NCBI RefSeq assembly: GCF_012641475.1
Contig: NZ_JABAIL010000002.1
Coordinates: forward strand, 62,001 to 126,000
Length of the DNA stretch: 64,000 bases
Reading direction: 5' to 3'
Origin: Flammeovirga agarivorans
GTDB lineage: Bacteria > Bacteroidota > Bacteroidia > Cytophagales > Flammeovirgaceae
Position 1 is the stretch's first letter; each line of letters starts with the position of its first letter. The notes below the pieces were generated by a model. The model had not been told where the DNA came from. It saw only the letters and a list, made by a program, of their open reading frames with translations, and made no database searches. Shown here piece by piece: positions 62,261-64,000 of this stretch. The translations under genes and the position numbers were made by a program.

Positions 62261-63640
62261 TTATTCCCAAGGCTTTTTATTCTTCTCTTCAGAAGTCATT
62301 TCTTCAACTAAATCTCCATTCTTTAGAGTTTCTGAGATTACTCTAAATGGACCTTTAATTATTACTTCACCATCTTCTAAGCCTTCTAAAATTTCAATAT
62401 TATCAAAATCACTGATTCCAGTTTTTACAATTCTTGCATCAGCTTTTGATGTTTCTTTATTGAAAACAAAAACAACTTCAACCAGCTCACTGTCTTTTTT
62501 GTTCGACGGCTTCTTCACCATGTTTTCGTTGTCATTATCCTCATCAGCTTCTTTATTTTCTACCTCATATCTCTTTCTTGTCGTTACCGAAGTTAATGGT
62601 ACTACAAGAATATCAGACTTACGTTGAGTAATAATATCAACACTAGCTGTCATACCTGGTCTAAATGGTGATTCAGCTCCCATTCCTTCTGCCATAAGGT
62701 TGGCATATGATTCAGGTAACACTCTAATTTTTACTTCAAATTCAGTAACAACATCAGAAGTTGCTGCATCTTTTGCAGAATTGGCAATAGCAGTAACCAT
62801 ACCTGCAAACTTTAAATCTCGGTAAGAGTACGCATCTACATCAATTACTGCTGTATCTCCTTTATGTACTCTAATAATATCGTTTTCATTAACATCAACT
62901 AATGCTTCCATCTCTGCTAAATTGGCAATACGCATCATTTCTGTTGCAGACATCTGACGGGCACCGACTATCATCTCACCTTTTTCAACAGAAAGCTTTG
63001 AAATAACACCAGACATTGGTGCGTAAATTTTAGTAAGCTCTAAACTCTCTTTTGCATCATCTACCTGTGCTACTGCACTTTTCACTGTATATTCTGATGC
63101 CCTAACATTTTCTTCTGCCGCTTTAAGATTCGCTTGTGCAATTTCAAATTCTGCTCTACTATTTTCAAAGTCCTGATCAGAAATTACTTTATCTTCCCAC
63201 AAATTTTTATTTCTATTGAAAGTAAGTTCTGCCTGACTTAACCTTGCTTGGTTCTGAGCAACATCAGCTCTTGACCTTGCCAATTGAGCCTTCTGTGCAT
63301 TTAATGATGCTCTTGCTTGATCCAATGCAGATTGAAAGTTATCCGGTCTGATCTGAGCCAACAACTGACGCTGTCTTACCGAATCACCTTCTTTTATATA
63401 TAATTCTCTAATTTCACCAGAAACTTCCGATGACAATGTAACTTCATTAATGGGTTGTACTCTACCAGAAGCACTCACTTTTTCTGTAATAACTCCTTTG
63501 GTAACCGTACTAAATTCAACTTTTATTGCCTTTTCATTTGATTGTTTCATGTAATACCCACCAGCTGCAACACAAATAACCAATACAACAAGTGCTACAT
63601 ATAGTAGAGTATTAGATTGTTTCTTTTTCTTATTTGCCAT
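62261..63640 (-). CDS. efflux pump periplasmic adaptor (HlyD/MacA family)
   Basis: The 459-residue protein is a membrane fusion protein that links an inner-membrane pump to an outer-membrane channel. It has an N-terminal anchor helix (about 12-30), a biotinyl/lipoyl-like half (VSASGRVQPINEVTLSSEVSG), a long coiled-coil hairpin (about 105-205, with many Ala/Gln/Glu: QARASLNAQKAQLARSRADV), the second lipoyl half (LTKIYAPMSGVISKLSVEKG) and beta-barrel and membrane-proximal domains (FRPGMTASVDIITQRKSDIL). A charged Asn/Asp/Lys-rich insert lies near 370-395. Permease and ABC genes are not in the window; in Bacteroidota they usually follow, but here the next gene is a YhhN protein. Confidence 0.9.
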   Translation of the reverse strand: MANKKKKQSNTLLYVALVVLVICVAAGGYYMKQSNEKAIKVEFSTVTKGVITEKVSASGRVQPINEVTLSSEVSGEIRELYIKEGDSVRQRQLLAQIRPDNFQSALDQARASLNAQKAQLARSRADVAQNQARLSQAELTFNRNKNLWEDKVISDQDFENSRAEFEIAQANLKAAEENVRASEYTVKSAVAQVDDAKESLELTKIYAPMSGVISKLSVEKGEMIVGARQMSATEMMRIANLAEMEALVDVNENDIIRVHKGDTAVIDVDAYSYRDLKFAGMVTAIANSAKDAATSDVVTEFEVKIRVLPESYANLMAEGMGAESPFRPGMTASVDIITQRKSDILVVPLTSVTTRKRYEVENKEADEDNDNENMVKKPSNKKDSELVEVVFVFNKETSKADARIVKTGISDFDNIEILEGLEDGEVIIKGPFRVISETLKNGDLVEEMTSEEKNKKPWE

Positions 63641-63761
63641 TTGAACTTTTGTTGAAGTTTTTGAAAGAATGTTTTCGATCTATTGAAGTTAAATTTTGTA
63701 TTTAAATCAGTTTCAGATCAATATTTTTTGTAATCTGAATAATGATTTAGTAAATATAGAA

Positions 63762-63769
63762 TAGTTTTG
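63762..63769 (+). promoter_or_regulatory. possible -7 element of the right-edge gene
   Basis: TAGTTTTG matches TAnnTTTG exactly, 37 bases before the ATG. The nearest TTTG upstream (63727-63730) is 31 bases away, too far, so the -33 element is not identified. Confidence 0.4.
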
Positions 63770-63806
63770 ACACTTTTACGTTATTGACAAAAATAACATT
63801 TTATTA

Positions 63807-64000
63807 ATGCCTACATATCCCACAATTCTTAGCCTCATGGTCGACAAATGGATCGTGTTTAATAATACTGACTTACCTACTGGAAAAATTAAAGAAATCA
63901 CTATTGTTTGGGCGAACTATTTAAAAACATACCAGTTACAAATCAGGGTACAATTATTTAATAAAAGTTCTACTGTAATTAGAATTGACCTTGAGAACAA
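63807..64000 (+). CDS. unknown protein, N-terminal fragment
   Basis: An open reading frame begins at the ATG 63807-63809 and runs without a stop to the window edge (64 codons and two bases). It starts MPTYPTILSLMVDKWIVFNN and continues with TGKIKEITIVWANYLK and TYQLQIRVQLFNKSS. There is no signal peptide or membrane helix. I do not recognise a family. A second ATG ten codons on is an equally possible start. It is divergent from the efflux adaptor gene. Confidence 0.55.
   Translation, partial: MPTYPTILSLMVDKWIVFNNTDLPTGKIKEITIVWANYLKTYQLQIRVQLFNKSSTVIRIDLEN

Noticed and set aside
62238-62627. A 129-codon plus-strand frame rich in Ser, Leu and Phe
   Set aside because: It is antisense to the efflux adaptor; the Ser/Phe-rich composition is what reading charged codons backwards gives.

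Overview
The window is an AT-rich stretch of a Bacteroidota chromosome. It is most likely a marine Cytophagales bacterium of the Flammeovirga type; the genus is inferred from gene content, not from a marker gene. The phylum call rests on the gliding and type 9 secretion protein SprA next to ruvA, type III glutamine synthetase, a DAHP synthase-chorismate mutase fusion, CarboxypepD_reg-type TonB receptors, DUF4374, DUF4837 and DUF1573 proteins, and promoters of the TTTG / TAnnTTTG type. I saw no rRNA, tRNA, CRISPR array, insertion sequence, prophage or integration scar.

Layout. 1-3.8 kb: the start of an acyl-CoA dehydrogenase, then uppS-bamA (cell envelope). 4.0-5.8 kb: the two membrane subunits of a TRAP transporter with no binding protein. 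5.8-12.0 kb: a seven-gene carotenoid operon (crtI-crtB-idi-crtD-cruF-crtZ-crtY). Its enzymes together predict a monocyclic 3,1'-dihydroxy carotenoid of the saproxanthin type. 12.3-17.7 kb: a radical SAM gene paired with an orphan histidine-kinase-like ATPase; divergently, a tightly coupled WYL regulator, ACP phosphodiesterase and potassium channel, then a SiaC-like protein and a small membrane protein. 17.8-23.0 kb: yidC, pyrG, a DUF72 gene and a small secreted protein. 23.4-27.0 kb: a TonB receptor with a DUF4374 surface lipoprotein, resembling the XusA/XusB xenosiderophore pair.

27.1-29.3 kb is the most accessory-looking part: two tandem paralogous coiled-coil lipoproteins and an orphan Imm11-like immunity protein. 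29.4-39.4 kb is metabolic: ileS, a possible STAS protein, an esterase, aroB, DAHP synthase-chorismate mutase, gpsA and hppD. 39.5-52.9 kb is a long minus-strand block: sprA, ruvA, a DUF4837 lipoprotein, a YheT hydrolase, a DUF1573 protein, an exonuclease/GIY-YIG fusion and a membrane-anchored EEP-family hydrolase. 53.1-64 kb: a low-molecular-weight phosphatase with a SPOR-tailed amidase, an arginase-family enzyme, a secreted protein of eleven repeats, type III glutamine synthetase, a YhhN protein, an efflux adaptor and the start of an unknown gene.

Most of the window is housekeeping or envelope biology. I found no clear undescribed multi-gene system. The best candidates for new biology are the radical SAM/HATPase pair, the tandem lipoproteins with the orphan immunity protein, the eleven-repeat secreted protein and the charged coiled-coil insert in SprA. 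Several genes start with GTG or TTG, often where they overlap the gene upstream.
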